A stretch of 64,000 bases of DNA from Paraburkholderia caffeinilytica (GTDB lineage: Bacteria; Pseudomonadota; Gammaproteobacteria; Burkholderiales; Burkholderiaceae): assembly GCF_003368325.1 (NCBI RefSeq), contig NZ_CP031467.1:682001-746000 (forward strand). The letters run 5' to 3'. Shown here piece by piece: positions 1 through 7,835 of this stretch (position 1 is the stretch's first letter; the number at the start of each line of letters is the position of its first letter). The position numbers and the translations under genes were made by a program. The notes under the pieces were generated by a model. That model was not told the DNA's origin. It made no database searches and worked only from the letters and a program-made list of their open reading frames with translations.

Positions 1-60
1 ACGATGCTGCTCGTCAACACGATCGAAGCCGCCGAGCGCGAAGCAGCGGCGAAGGCGTAA
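1..60 (+). CDS. folD: FolD methylenetetrahydrofolate dehydrogenase/cyclohydrolase, C-terminal end only
   Basis: Only the last 19 codons and the TAA stop lie inside the window. The visible tail includes TMLLVNTIEAAER, which resembles the C-terminal helix of FolD, where the family ends in GPMT followed by a short helix with an NT-x-x-A pattern. FolD interconverts methylene-, methenyl- and formyl-tetrahydrofolate in the cytosol. The call rests on a very short stretch plus my recollection that folD often neighbours prlC in Burkholderia-type genomes, so it is moderate. Confidence 0.6.
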   Translation, partial: TMLLVNTIEAAEREAAAKA

Positions 61-71
61 AGCTGAAGGGC

Positions 72-98
72 ATGCCGGCGAGGTGCTTTCGCCGGCAT
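72..98. terminator. Hairpin between convergent folD and acyltransferase genes
   Basis: A perfect 10-bp inverted repeat (72-81 with 89-98, 7-nt loop) sits 11 bp after the folD stop and just before the stop of the opposing gene. There is no T-run, so it is a candidate bidirectional or Rho-assisted terminator. Confidence 0.55.
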
Positions 99-100
99 CC

Positions 101-1216
101 TCAAGGGGCCGCCTGGTCCCCGGCCGCTATGCCCGCGCCAGGCGCCGCGGGCCGGCGCGCAAGACGCCCACGGCACCACTTCAGCACCGGTCGCTCCACG
201 AAGTGCCATGACAGCGCCGCGCACAGCAGGATAAACGGCGCGGCGATCAACACCGCCGTCACGTGGCTCAACTGCGGCGCGATATTCGCGACGCATTGCT
301 GCATCATGAAACCGTACAGATAAATCCCATAGGAGTAGTCGTGACGCGGCACAAAGCGCCTCAGGAGCGGCGTCGCGCCCACCCACAGCACGCCGTAGAC
401 AAAAGCCAGATAGAACAGCGGCTGAGCGCCGGCCGTGTCGCGGAACACCAGAAACACCATCGCTAACGCGAGCGCCGTCAGACCGTTGAGGTCGATCCGT
501 TCGCGCCAGCCGTACAGCAACATTCCCAGCATGAAAAACGGCTCCGGCCAGAACGAATAGCCGCCGGGTGGTTCGCTGAAGTCACGCAGTCCGATCTGCA
601 GATGCGGCAGATGCACGCGCAGAACGAACGCGGCACACCCGAGCGCCGCCGCCAGCGTCACGCCGCGCGCGCTGGACAGGAGCCCCAGCATGCCGGTCGC
701 CACCACGATCAGATAGCAGCGCACTTCGAGCGGCAACGTCCACAGCGGCGCGCAGACATCGACGGGAAAGCGGTTGTGCTCGAATACGCCGGGCAGCGCC
801 CAGCCGGTTTTCAGCACGATGGTGGAGAAGTTGTCGAGGCTGGCCCACGTCATGCCGGAGGCGAAATAGTCGCGCAGCGGCAGCGTGGTAAACAGCGGCC
901 CGAGGATGAATACCGTCACCAGCGAGCCGCCCGCCACCGCCGGCCATAGGCGCGCGATGCGCAACGCGACGAAACGAGGCACCGAACGTTGCCGGTCGAA
1001 ACTGGCGGTCACCAGCATGCCGCTCAGCAGAAAAAACGCGTAGACACCGAGTGCGCCAAACCCATCGAAACCGAGCGCGTTCTGGACCCAGTCCGTCGTG
1101 CCGTCGGGTGCTTGCAGCAGATAGGAGTGGCCGTACACCACGGCAATGGCGGCGAGAAGCCGCACGAGATCGAAGTTGTTGCCTTTGCGCGATAGAGCGT
1201 GCGAAAGCGGGTTCAT
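101..1216 (-). CDS. Acyltransferase 3 family membrane protein (OafA/YrhL type)
   Basis: A 371-residue integral membrane protein of the acyltransferase-3 family, which transfers acetyl or other acyl groups to sugars of lipopolysaccharide, capsule or other surface glycans. The N-terminus carries the family signature FDLVRLLAAIAVVYGHS, with the conserved His at residue 30, followed by about ten hydrophobic segments. The start at 1216 is chosen because AGAGG lies just upstream and the family motif begins 15 residues later; the open frame runs further upstream but that part looks non-coding. No glycan gene cluster is adjacent, so the substrate is unknown. Confidence 0.85.
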   Translation of the reverse strand: MNPLSHALSRKGNNFDLVRLLAAIAVVYGHSYLLQAPDGTTDWVQNALGFDGFGALGVYAFFLLSGMLVTASFDRQRSVPRFVALRIARLWPAVAGGSLVTVFILGPLFTTLPLRDYFASGMTWASLDNFSTIVLKTGWALPGVFEHNRFPVDVCAPLWTLPLEVRCYLIVVATGMLGLLSSARGVTLAAALGCAAFVLRVHLPHLQIGLRDFSEPPGGYSFWPEPFFMLGMLLYGWRERIDLNGLTALALAMVFLVFRDTAGAQPLFYLAFVYGVLWVGATPLLRRFVPRHDYSYGIYLYGFMMQQCVANIAPQLSHVTAVLIAAPFILLCAALSWHFVERPVLKWCRGRLARRPAAPGAGIAAGDQAAP

Positions 1217-1569
1217 CGATACCTCTTGCAGAAAGCGTCGCTGACGGATGGCGGCACGCCAGAATGCGGCATGGCAGCAATTCGCACCGTTCGCTTTCGC
1301 ACAGAGCGCCGCGGCGCAGCGGGAGCGGCGAATCGGGTGCCGATCGGGCACAAATCGGGCGCAAGCCGGTGGCACATTCCCACCGCCTGAACCGCACGCG
1401 GCACCCGCTCCTCCGCACACAGTCACGCGACATCTGATAATTTGTCTGCTGACGGATTGGAATCGGCGCGCCCCGCCCCAATAATGTCCACATGGAGTGT
1501 CATTAGGGTGCCATCGCGCGCCCGTCGATGCACCGATTACCCGTTCACCCGCGTCAGACAGGAAGCCTT
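1217..1569. other. Divergent intergenic region, acyltransferase/prlC
   Basis: This 353-bp gap separates two divergent genes. Apart from the promoter candidate listed separately, I see no RNA gene, strong hairpin or small gene in it. Confidence 0.5.
1457..1485 (+). promoter_or_regulatory. Candidate sigma-70 promoter for prlC
   Basis: TTGGAA (1457-1462) and AATAAT (1480-1485) are separated by exactly 17 bp, about 85 bp upstream of the prlC start. The match to consensus is moderate and the GC-rich background makes AT-rich hexamers uncommon here. Confidence 0.35.
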
Positions 1570-3678
1570 ATGTCCACTACCCCCTCGAAGCACGACAATC
1601 CGCTCCTCGATTTCTCCGACCTGCCGCGCTTTGGCGAAATCCGCCCCGAACACGTCACGCCCGCCCTCGATGTCCTGCTCGCCGATGCCGCCGCCGCTGT
1701 CGAGCGCGCCGCCGAGCCCATGACGCCCGCTTCGTGGGCCGATGTGGTCGAGCCGGTCGAGCGCGCTACCGAACCGCTGTCGCGCGCCTGGGGCGTGGTC
1801 GGTCATCTGAACGCCGTGGCGGATACGCCGGAACTGCGTGCCGCGTACGGCGAGAATCTGCCGCGTGTCACCGAATTCTGGTCGAGCGTCGGCCAGAATC
1901 TCGCGCTCTATGAGAAGTACAAGGCGATTCACGCCAGCAGCGATTTTTCGTCGCTGACCGGCGAGCGCAAGAAAATCCTCGGCAATGCATTGCGCGATTT
2001 CCGCCTGTCGGGCGCGGAATTGCCGGAGGACCAGAAACCGCATTTCGCCGAATTGCAGGAAAAGCAGGCAGGGTTGTCGAAAGCGTTTTCGGATCACGTG
2101 CTCGACGCGACGAACGTGTACGCCTATCTCGTCGAGGCCGGCAATGAGACGCAACTGGCCGGCCTGCCCGAAGACGTGATCGAAGCCTCGAAGGAAGCAG
2201 CCGAACGCGAAGGCAAGACCGGCTACAAATTCACGCTGCACTTCCCGTCGTATTTTCCGGTGATGCAGTACTCGGAAAATCGCGCAATGCGCGAGACGAT
2301 GTATCGCGCGTATGTGACGCGCGCGTCGGAACTCGGTCCGCAATACGGCAACGGCAAGCCGGAATGGGACAACACGGCGGTACTCGCCGATCAGTTGAAG
2401 CTGCGCGCCGAAGAAGCGCACATGCTCGGCTACAACAACTTCGCCGAAGTTTCACTCGCGCCGAAGATGGCCGAATCGCCGGCACAAGTCATGGCCTTCC
2501 TCGAAGACCTCGCCACGCGCGCGCGTCCGCACGCCGAACAGGACTGGAAGGAACTGCGCGAATTTGCCGCGAACGAACTCGGCATGGCCGACCTGCAGCC
2601 GTGGGATATGACGTTTGCCGCTGAACGTCTGCGTCAGAAGCGCTATTCGTTCTCCGAGAACGAAGTCAAACAATACTTCCCGGAAGACGTCGTCTTCAAG
2701 GGCCTCTTCAAGGTCACCGAAACGCTGTTCGGCGTGCGCATCCGTCGCGACGAAGCGGCCGTGTGGCATCCGGACGTGCGCTTTTTCCGCGTCGAGAATC
2801 AGGACGGCGGCCTCGTCGCGCAGTTCTATCTCGATCTGTATGCACGCGAAGGCAAACGCGGCGGCGCATGGATGGACGACGCACGCGGCCGTCACAAGCA
2901 CACGCACGGCAGCGTGCAAACGCCGGTGGCGTATCTGACCTGCAACTTCTCGGCGCCGGTCGGCGGCAAGCCCGCCTGCTTCACGCATGACGAAGTGATC
3001 ACGCTGTTCCACGAGTTCGGCCACGGCCTGCATCACATGCTCACGCGTGTCGACGAACTGGGCGTGTCGGGCATCAACGGCGTCGAGTGGGACGCGGTCG
3101 AACTGCCGTCGCAATTCATGGAGAACTTCTGCTGGGAGTGGGACGTGTTGAGCGACATGACGTCGCACGTCGACACCGCCAAACCGCTGCCGCGCGATCT
3201 GTTCGACAAGATGCTCGCCGCGAAGAATTTCCAGAGCGGTCTCGGCACGCTGCGCCAGATCGTGTTCTCGATGTTCGACATGCAACTGCATACCGGTTTC
3301 GATGCGTCCGGCACGAAGAACGCCACCGAACTCGCGAGCGAGATCAACGAGCGTTTCCACGTGGTGCCGCAAGCTCCGTTCTCGCGTTGGCCGAATACGT
3401 TCAGTCACATTTTCGCGGGCGGTTACGCGGCGGGCTACTACAGCTACAAGTGGGCGGAAGTGCTGTCCGCCGATGCGTATGCCGCGTTCGAAGAAGCGGC
3501 ACAAGCCGCGAGCGGCAGCGTGCTCGATCAGGCAACCGGCATGCGCTATCGCAAGGAGATTCTGGAAGTGGGCGGCAGCCGTCCCGCAATGGAATCGTTC
3601 AAGGCGTTCCGCGGCCGCGAGCCGAATATCGATGCGCTGCTGCGCCACAATGGCATGACGCCCGCCGCGACGCATTGA
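1570..3678 (+). CDS. prlC: Oligopeptidase A, M3 family zinc metallopeptidase
   Basis: A 702-residue cytosolic peptidase that degrades short peptides and cleaved signal peptides. The catalytic HEFGH zinc-binding motif is at residues 481-485, inside the extended M3 signature (TLFHEFGHGLHH), and length matches OpdA/PrlC of about 680-700 residues. The start at 1570 is preferred over an upstream in-frame start at 1528 because AGGAAG precedes it at normal spacing and the conserved N-terminal text NPLLDF begins shortly after. The gene is followed by two hairpins, the second a strong intrinsic terminator. Confidence 0.96.
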   Translation: MSTTPSKHDNPLLDFSDLPRFGEIRPEHVTPALDVLLADAAAAVERAAEPMTPASWADVVEPVERATEPLSRAWGVVGHLNAVADTPELRAAYGENLPRVTEFWSSVGQNLALYEKYKAIHASSDFSSLTGERKKILGNALRDFRLSGAELPEDQKPHFAELQEKQAGLSKAFSDHVLDATNVYAYLVEAGNETQLAGLPEDVIEASKEAAEREGKTGYKFTLHFPSYFPVMQYSENRAMRETMYRAYVTRASELGPQYGNGKPEWDNTAVLADQLKLRAEEAHMLGYNNFAEVSLAPKMAESPAQVMAFLEDLATRARPHAEQDWKELREFAANELGMADLQPWDMTFAAERLRQKRYSFSENEVKQYFPEDVVFKGLFKVTETLFGVRIRRDEAAVWHPDVRFFRVENQDGGLVAQFYLDLYAREGKRGGAWMDDARGRHKHTHGSVQTPVAYLTCNFSAPVGGKPACFTHDEVITLFHEFGHGLHHMLTRVDELGVSGINGVEWDAVELPSQFMENFCWEWDVLSDMTSHVDTAKPLPRDLFDKMLAAKNFQSGLGTLRQIVFSMFDMQLHTGFDASGTKNATELASEINERFHVVPQAPFSRWPNTFSHIFAGGYAAGYYSYKWAEVLSADAYAAFEEAAQAASGSVLDQATGMRYRKEILEVGGSRPAMESFKAFRGREPNIDALLRHNGMTPAATH

Positions 3679-3696
3679 TCTTGCGTTGATGCATTC

Positions 3697-3720
3697 GCCG
3701 GCGTTGTGGATAACGCCGGC
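3697..3720 (+). terminator. Hairpin downstream of prlC
   Basis: A 9-bp perfect stem (3697-3705 with 3712-3720) with a 6-nt loop, 18 bp after the prlC stop. There is no T-run. Confidence 0.45.
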
Positions 3721-3747
3721 ATCGGCAAAAAACGGTGATTGAACCAC

Positions 3748-3792
3748 ACCCTGCATCGTTGGATACCCGTCCAATGATGCAGGGTGTTTTTT
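3748..3792 (+). terminator. Intrinsic terminator of prlC
   Basis: A 10-bp stem (3748-3757 with 3776-3785), with further pairing inside the loop (TTGG with CCAA), is followed by G and six T residues (3787-3792). This is a standard Rho-independent terminator between convergent prlC and codA. Confidence 0.85.
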
Positions 3793-3849
3793 CATGAGCC
3801 AGCACCGGCATTTTCCATTCGCGTGCGTGTCACGAGCGGCGCGCCGTGG

Positions 3850-5142
3850 CTAGCCGCGATGCAGCTTGAAATCAACCTGCGCGGGACGCCCTTCCAGCGA
3901 CAACGCCGCGCGCGCGGCAGGCGCACGGCTCACCACCTTGCCACGGCTCACCACCGCGAGCCGCGCGGCGCGCAAGCGGATCGCTTCGACCGGATCGCGT
4001 GCGTCCAGCAACACCAGATTGGCGGCGCAACCGGGCGCCACGCCGTAGTCCTCCAACCCGAGAATCCGCGCGGCATTCACCGTGACCGCGTCGAAGCAGG
4101 CATGCATGCCGTCGACGCCCGTCATCTGCGCAACATGCAAACCCATGTGCGCGACTTCGAGCATGTCGCCCGAGCCGAGGCTGTACCACGGGTCCATCAC
4201 GCAGTCGTGGCCGAACGCGACGGTGATGCCCGCCGCCATCATCTCCGGCACGCGGGTCATGCCGCGCCGTTTCGGATACGTATCGCTGCGGCCCTGCAGC
4301 GTGATGTTGATCAGCGGATTGGCGATCGCCGCGACACCGGACTCGCGCATCAGCGGCAGGAGCTTGCTGACGTAGTAGTTGTCCATTGAATGCATCGAGG
4401 TCAGGTGCGAACCGGTGACGCGCCCATGCAGGCCGAGCCGGTGCGTTTCGGCGGCGAGCGTTTCGATGTGGCGCGACATCGGATCGTCCGATTCGTCGCA
4501 ATGCATATCGACGCGCAAGCCCAGCTCCGCCGCGAACTCGCACAACATGCGCACGGACTGTGCGCCATCGGCCATCGTGCGTTCGAAATGCGGAATCCCG
4601 CCGACCACGTCGACGCCCATCGCAATCGCACGCTTGAGATTCTCGAATGCGCCGACGCTGCGCAGGACGCCGTCCTGCGGAAACGCGACCAGTTGCAAGT
4701 CGAGATACGGTGCGACGCGGCGCTTCACTTCGAGCAGCGCCTCGACCGCGAGCAAGCGCGGATCGCACACGTCCACGTGACTGCGAATCGCCAGCAGACC
4801 GCGTGCGACAGCCCAATCGCAGTACTGCAGCGCGCGCTCGATCAGCGCCTCCTGCGTGAGGTCCGGCTTCAGTTCGCCCCACAGCGCGATGCCTTCCAGC
4901 AAGGTGCCCGACGCGTTCACGCGCGGCAGACCGTACGAAAGCGTCGCGTCCATGTGGAAATGCGGATCGACGAATGGCGGCGTGACGAGCGATCCGGCTG
5001 CGTCGATTTCTTCATGCGCGTTCGCGGCCAGATTCGGTTCGACGGCGACGATGCGACCCGCTTCGATGCCGATGTCGACGGGTTGCTTCTGCTGCAGCGC
5101 GGCGCTCGGCGGCAGCATCGCGCGGCGGATAATCAGATCCAT
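3850..5142 (-). CDS. codA: Cytosine deaminase (CodA-like amidohydrolase)
   Basis: A 430-residue amidohydrolase that aligns without numbering shift to E. coli CodA, which converts cytosine to uracil. Visible metal and catalytic positions are His61 and His63 (HFHMD), His214 and Glu217 (HCDE), His246 and Asp313 (FGHD). The residue after Asp313 is Cys314, where E. coli CodA has Asp314, a position known to tune substrate preference, so the true substrate could be a related base or triazine. The start at 5142 follows GGGAGCG; longer in-frame starts run through the repeat region upstream. No codB permease is adjacent. The gene is divergent from the racemase gene. Confidence 0.85.
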   Translation of the reverse strand: MDLIIRRAMLPPSAALQQKQPVDIGIEAGRIVAVEPNLAANAHEEIDAAGSLVTPPFVDPHFHMDATLSYGLPRVNASGTLLEGIALWGELKPDLTQEALIERALQYCDWAVARGLLAIRSHVDVCDPRLLAVEALLEVKRRVAPYLDLQLVAFPQDGVLRSVGAFENLKRAIAMGVDVVGGIPHFERTMADGAQSVRMLCEFAAELGLRVDMHCDESDDPMSRHIETLAAETHRLGLHGRVTGSHLTSMHSMDNYYVSKLLPLMRESGVAAIANPLINITLQGRSDTYPKRRGMTRVPEMMAAGITVAFGHDCVMDPWYSLGSGDMLEVAHMGLHVAQMTGVDGMHACFDAVTVNAARILGLEDYGVAPGCAANLVLLDARDPVEAIRLRAARLAVVSRGKVVSRAPAARAALSLEGRPAQVDFKLHRG

Positions 5143-5283
5143 GATTCGCTCCCTGTTGACCGCTCTTTGACTGATTGCGATTCTATCGGCGTCAGAAAAT
5201 GCGTGCCGTGTTTTAACAGAAAGCCGTACCGGCAGGCAGAGGGAAATCCGTACCGGCTGCGGGCGACGACGCACGCCTATACT

Positions 5284-5333
5284 CGGCTTTTCGGCTTTTC
5301 GGCTTTTCGGCTTTTCGGCTTTTCGGCTTTTCG
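5284..5333. repeat. Octanucleotide tandem repeat, CGGCTTTT x6
   Basis: Six perfect copies of an 8-bp unit (5284-5331) plus CG lie in the 283-bp divergent gap between codA and the racemase gene, about 140 bp and 95 bp from the respective starts. Perfect identity between copies indicates recent or ongoing slippage. Confidence 0.95.
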
Positions 5334-5425
5334 AACGTTCGACGCCAGGCGTTCTGCGTCGAGGTCGGGGCATCCTCGTTCAGCGCACAACGGTACCTGC
5401 ATCCTCCCACCACCGGAGCAAAACC

Positions 5426-6124
5426 ATGAAAACCATCGGCGTGATTGGCGGAATGAGCTGGGAATCGTCCACCGAGTACTACAAGCTCCTGAACCGCCAC
5501 GCCAAGGCGCGCCTCGGCGGCCATCACAACGCCCGCAGCCTGATGCTGACGGTCGACTTCGCGCCGATCGAGGCCAACCAGCGCGCCGGCAACTGGACCG
5601 CGCTCGGCGATCAGCTGGCCGACGCCGCACGCCAACTCGAACGAGGCGGCGCCGACCTGGTGATACTCGCGACGAACACCATGCATCGCGTGTATGAAGC
5701 GATCGAACAGGCGATCGACGTGCCCTTCCTGCACATCGCCGATCCGACCGGCAACGCGCTGCGCGCCGCGGGAATCGAGCGGGTGGGCTTGCTGGGTACA
5801 CGTTATACGATGGAGCAGACGTTTTACACGGGGCGCTTGCACGAGCGCTACGACTTGGAGGCGCTGGTTCCGGACGAAGCTGAACGCGCGGATGTGCACC
5901 GCATCATCTACGACGAGCTGTGCCACGGCAACGTGAATGACACCTCGCGTGCAGTGTATCAACGTGTGATCGAAGGACTGGCCGCCCGTGGCGCGCAGGC
6001 GGTGATTCTCGGCTGCACGGAAATCACCTTGCTGATCAAGCCGGAAGATTCGGCATTGCCCGTGTTCGACACGACCGCGTTGCATGCGCAAGCGGCGGTG
6101 GATTGGGCGATCGAGTCGGAGTGA
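5426..6124 (+). CDS. Aspartate/glutamate racemase family protein (YgeA-like)
   Basis: A 232-residue cytosolic PLP-independent racemase of the Asp/Glu family. The first catalytic position, usually Cys in canonical members, is Thr83 in ATNTMH, while the second is Cys197 in LGCTEI. This Thr83/Cys197 pair has the same numbering as the atypical E. coli L-aspartate/glutamate-specific racemase YgeA. The N-terminal IGVIGGMSWESS matches the family. The start follows GGAG about 10 bp upstream. The gene is monocistronic and ends at a hairpin shared with the opposing operon. Confidence 0.9.
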   Translation: MKTIGVIGGMSWESSTEYYKLLNRHAKARLGGHHNARSLMLTVDFAPIEANQRAGNWTALGDQLADAARQLERGGADLVILATNTMHRVYEAIEQAIDVPFLHIADPTGNALRAAGIERVGLLGTRYTMEQTFYTGRLHERYDLEALVPDEAERADVHRIIYDELCHGNVNDTSRAVYQRVIEGLAARGAQAVILGCTEITLLIKPEDSALPVFDTTALHAQAAVDWAIESE

Positions 6125-6169
6125 AGGCAAGCGCGCCTTGTGCTTGCACGAGAGGCGACGCCAGAGGTT

Positions 6170-6192
6170 AAAAAGCCCCGTCGCAGCGGGGC
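6170..6192 (-). terminator. Intrinsic terminator of the PAAR-muramidase-inhibitor operon
   Basis: On the minus strand GCCCCG (6192-6187), a 6-nt loop and CGGGGC (6180-6175) are followed by five T residues (6174-6170). The same stem may also stop racemase transcription from the other side. Confidence 0.8.
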
Positions 6193-6211
6193 CGTGTTCC
6201 CGAACTACCGT

Positions 6212-6697
6212 TCAGTCTTTCAACAGTTCGTCCAGCTCTTTTGCGCGGCTCTGCGTGATGTTCGCCATACATTCCCAGAAGAAAATATAGCGTTCGGCGG
6301 CTTCACCCATTGAGTACGTTTCGCCATAGCATTCGTTGTCGCGATACGTAGCCCAGGCATTCTGCGCCTTTTGGAAGAAGGGAAACGCTACAGGCTCACC
6401 GCTAGCCTTGAGCGACGCGTCGACACTCTGAATCTTCGAAGTTACCGCCTTCAGCTTCTTTTGAAGTTGGCTGTTCGCCTTGTTGAATTTCAGGTGTGAA
6501 CACTGCGCCAGATCGTCATTGCTCGCATGCTCGCCTGAATCGCACATGCGTGTGATTTCCGCCGCCGGTCGCCCAGCAAAAGAAGCCTCGGGCGACTTGA
6601 AGTAATGGTAATCGAACTCCCCCGAATACACCGTCTTCGCACTCGCCACGACAGGCAGTAGCACTAGCGCGCACAACAACTTAGTGCGATGAGTCAT
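6212..6697 (-). CDS. LprI/DUF1311-like secreted lysozyme inhibitor, probable immunity protein
   Basis: A 161-residue protein with a clear Sec signal peptide (cleavage probably after ASA at residues 18-20) and a DUF1311/LprI-type domain: spaced Cys residues, an AQC helix, the QNAWATYRDNEC core and a final C-x-x-x-T-x-x-R helix. LprI family members inhibit lysozyme (known for Mycobacterium tuberculosis LprI). The gene overlaps the end of the muramidase gene by 17 bp, with GGGGG as ribosome-binding site inside it. That coupling and the periplasmic signal suggest it protects the producer from the neighbouring muramidase; this is inference. Confidence 0.8.
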   Translation of the reverse strand: MTHRTKLLCALVLLPVVASAKTVYSGEFDYHYFKSPEASFAGRPAAEITRMCDSGEHASNDDLAQCSHLKFNKANSQLQKKLKAVTSKIQSVDASLKASGEPVAFPFFQKAQNAWATYRDNECYGETYSMGEAAERYIFFWECMANITQSRAKELDELLKD

Positions 6698-7241
6698 AAA
6701 CCCCCGCTTCGAACATTTCTGCTTCACGATGACGACGTTTGAGCAGACCTTTAACCGGATGCCCCTTTGACGTTGCATACTGCCTCATCTTGTTGCCTAC
6801 CTTGTTGTATTCCCCAGTATTGACAAAATCGAGAACGTCATCGCCGTGATGCTGCAGGTTGTACATGAAGCATACAAGCGCGTCGTATTCGAACTGATAC
6901 AACGGAACCTTGATCCTCCCGTTGATCGTGTTCTCGGCCCATGCGACATCTTGCCGGAGAAGCACCTCAGCCTGCGCTTCCGTAATCCCGTTCCTGAACG
7001 GTTTTTCGGACACCGCGCCCGATATCTTGCCAAGATGCACCAGATGCCCGTATCCGATTGTGGCATTGCCGCTCTTGCTTCCATCCTTGTCGTACATGGT
7101 CTCGCTATACGATTCCCAGCCCTCAAGGAATTTTAAGCCGTCCCCTGATACTTTCCACGGCTTGCACAAGCGCCGCGTGTAGGCCGTGACATTAGAGTTA
7201 GGGTTAGTGTTCGTTGTTGCGGTACAGAGTGCGTCAGGCAT
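6681..7241 (-). CDS. GH24 lysozyme-like muramidase, candidate type VI effector
   Basis: A 186-residue glycoside hydrolase 24 (phage-lysozyme-type) protein that would cleave the MurNAc-GlcNAc bond of peptidoglycan. The family pattern is visible as Glu40 (LKFLEG), Asp51 or Asp53 (YDKDG) and Thr61 in TIGYGH; the Glu-Asp and Asp-Thr spacings are longer than in T4 or lambdoid endolysins. There is no signal peptide, and the first 25 residues are a Thr/Asn-rich tail. It lies 23 bp after a PAAR gene and overlaps an LprI-like gene, with no holin or spanin nearby, so effector use fits better than phage lysis. No strong Shine-Dalgarno was seen. Confidence 0.85.
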   Translation of the reverse strand: MPDALCTATTNTNPNSNVTAYTRRLCKPWKVSGDGLKFLEGWESYSETMYDKDGSKSGNATIGYGHLVHLGKISGAVSEKPFRNGITEAQAEVLLRQDVAWAENTINGRIKVPLYQFEYDALVCFMYNLQHHGDDVLDFVNTGEYNKVGNKMRQYATSKGHPVKGLLKRRHREAEMFEAGVYDSSH

Positions 7242-7264
7242 GATGATTCGTTAGGTGAGTTGGT

Positions 7265-7825
7265 TTATTGAATGGTTTCGCGGTGTCCGATGTATAGCCG
7301 GACGCTTTGCGGGCCGTTCGTCCTGTAGCGCCCGGTCTTCCCGGTGCTATCCGTTACGCCACGAACCAGCGAACCGAACGCGTCGCGGATCGTGTACAAG
7401 GTATCTGGAAGCGCGCGGCCGTTTCCGTCGCGGAGGGTGAACTGTTCGCCGTATCTTAGGGGCGCGATTTTCGATATCGGTTGATGACTGCTACTCTGGC
7501 TCGACACCGCAACGGCAGAACGTTCGGCCAGATCGTCGCACCACGATTCACGCGCGAGCAGGCCGATAATCGCCTGTGGAGTCGCACAACCGCATAACAC
7601 AATGTCTCCGTCGAGCGCGACCTCGCGCACGTTGAGGTAGCGGGGCCGACGCGGGCCACCGGACTTGATGATTTGCCCCGTGCTATTGCATGTCGCGCAA
7701 TACGCATCTCCTCCGATCAAGGCGGCCTGACGTTCGTAAAAGGTGACGCGTAGCGCGGCGATATACGGCAGAACTTCACCGCCGCCGGTCAACGCGTCGC
7801 CTACGACTGCGATTCGACGCATCAT
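7265..7825 (-). CDS. PAAR domain protein with C-terminal extension
   Basis: A 186-residue protein. The N-terminal half (residues 1-95) is PAAR-like, with AVVGDALTGGGEV, IGGDAYC and DGDIVLCGC; PAAR proteins cap the VgrG spike of type Vi secretion systems and carry effectors. The C-terminal 80 residues include PLRYGEQFTLRDGNG and resemble an extension seen on some Burkholderia PAAR proteins, possibly an effector-docking domain. The start at 7825 has AAGGGG seven bases upstream. The gap to the upstream PAAR gene is 10 bp and to the muramidase gene 23 bp, so all four genes look like one operon. No VgrG gene is in view. Confidence 0.8.
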   Translation of the reverse strand: MMRRIAVVGDALTGGGEVLPYIAALRVTFYERQAALIGGDAYCATCNSTGQIIKSGGPRRPRYLNVREVALDGDIVLCGCATPQAIIGLLARESWCDDLAERSAVAVSSQSSSHQPISKIAPLRYGEQFTLRDGNGRALPDTLYTIRDAFGSLVRGVTDSTGKTGRYRTNGPQSVRLYIGHRETIQ

Positions 7826-7835
7826 GATGGGCCCC

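Noticed and set aside
6681..7241. Phage endolysin interpretation of the GH24 muramidase
   Set aside because: No holin, spanin or lysis cassette is adjacent; the gene sits between a PAAR gene and an overlapping inhibitor-like gene on the strand opposite to the phage remnant.
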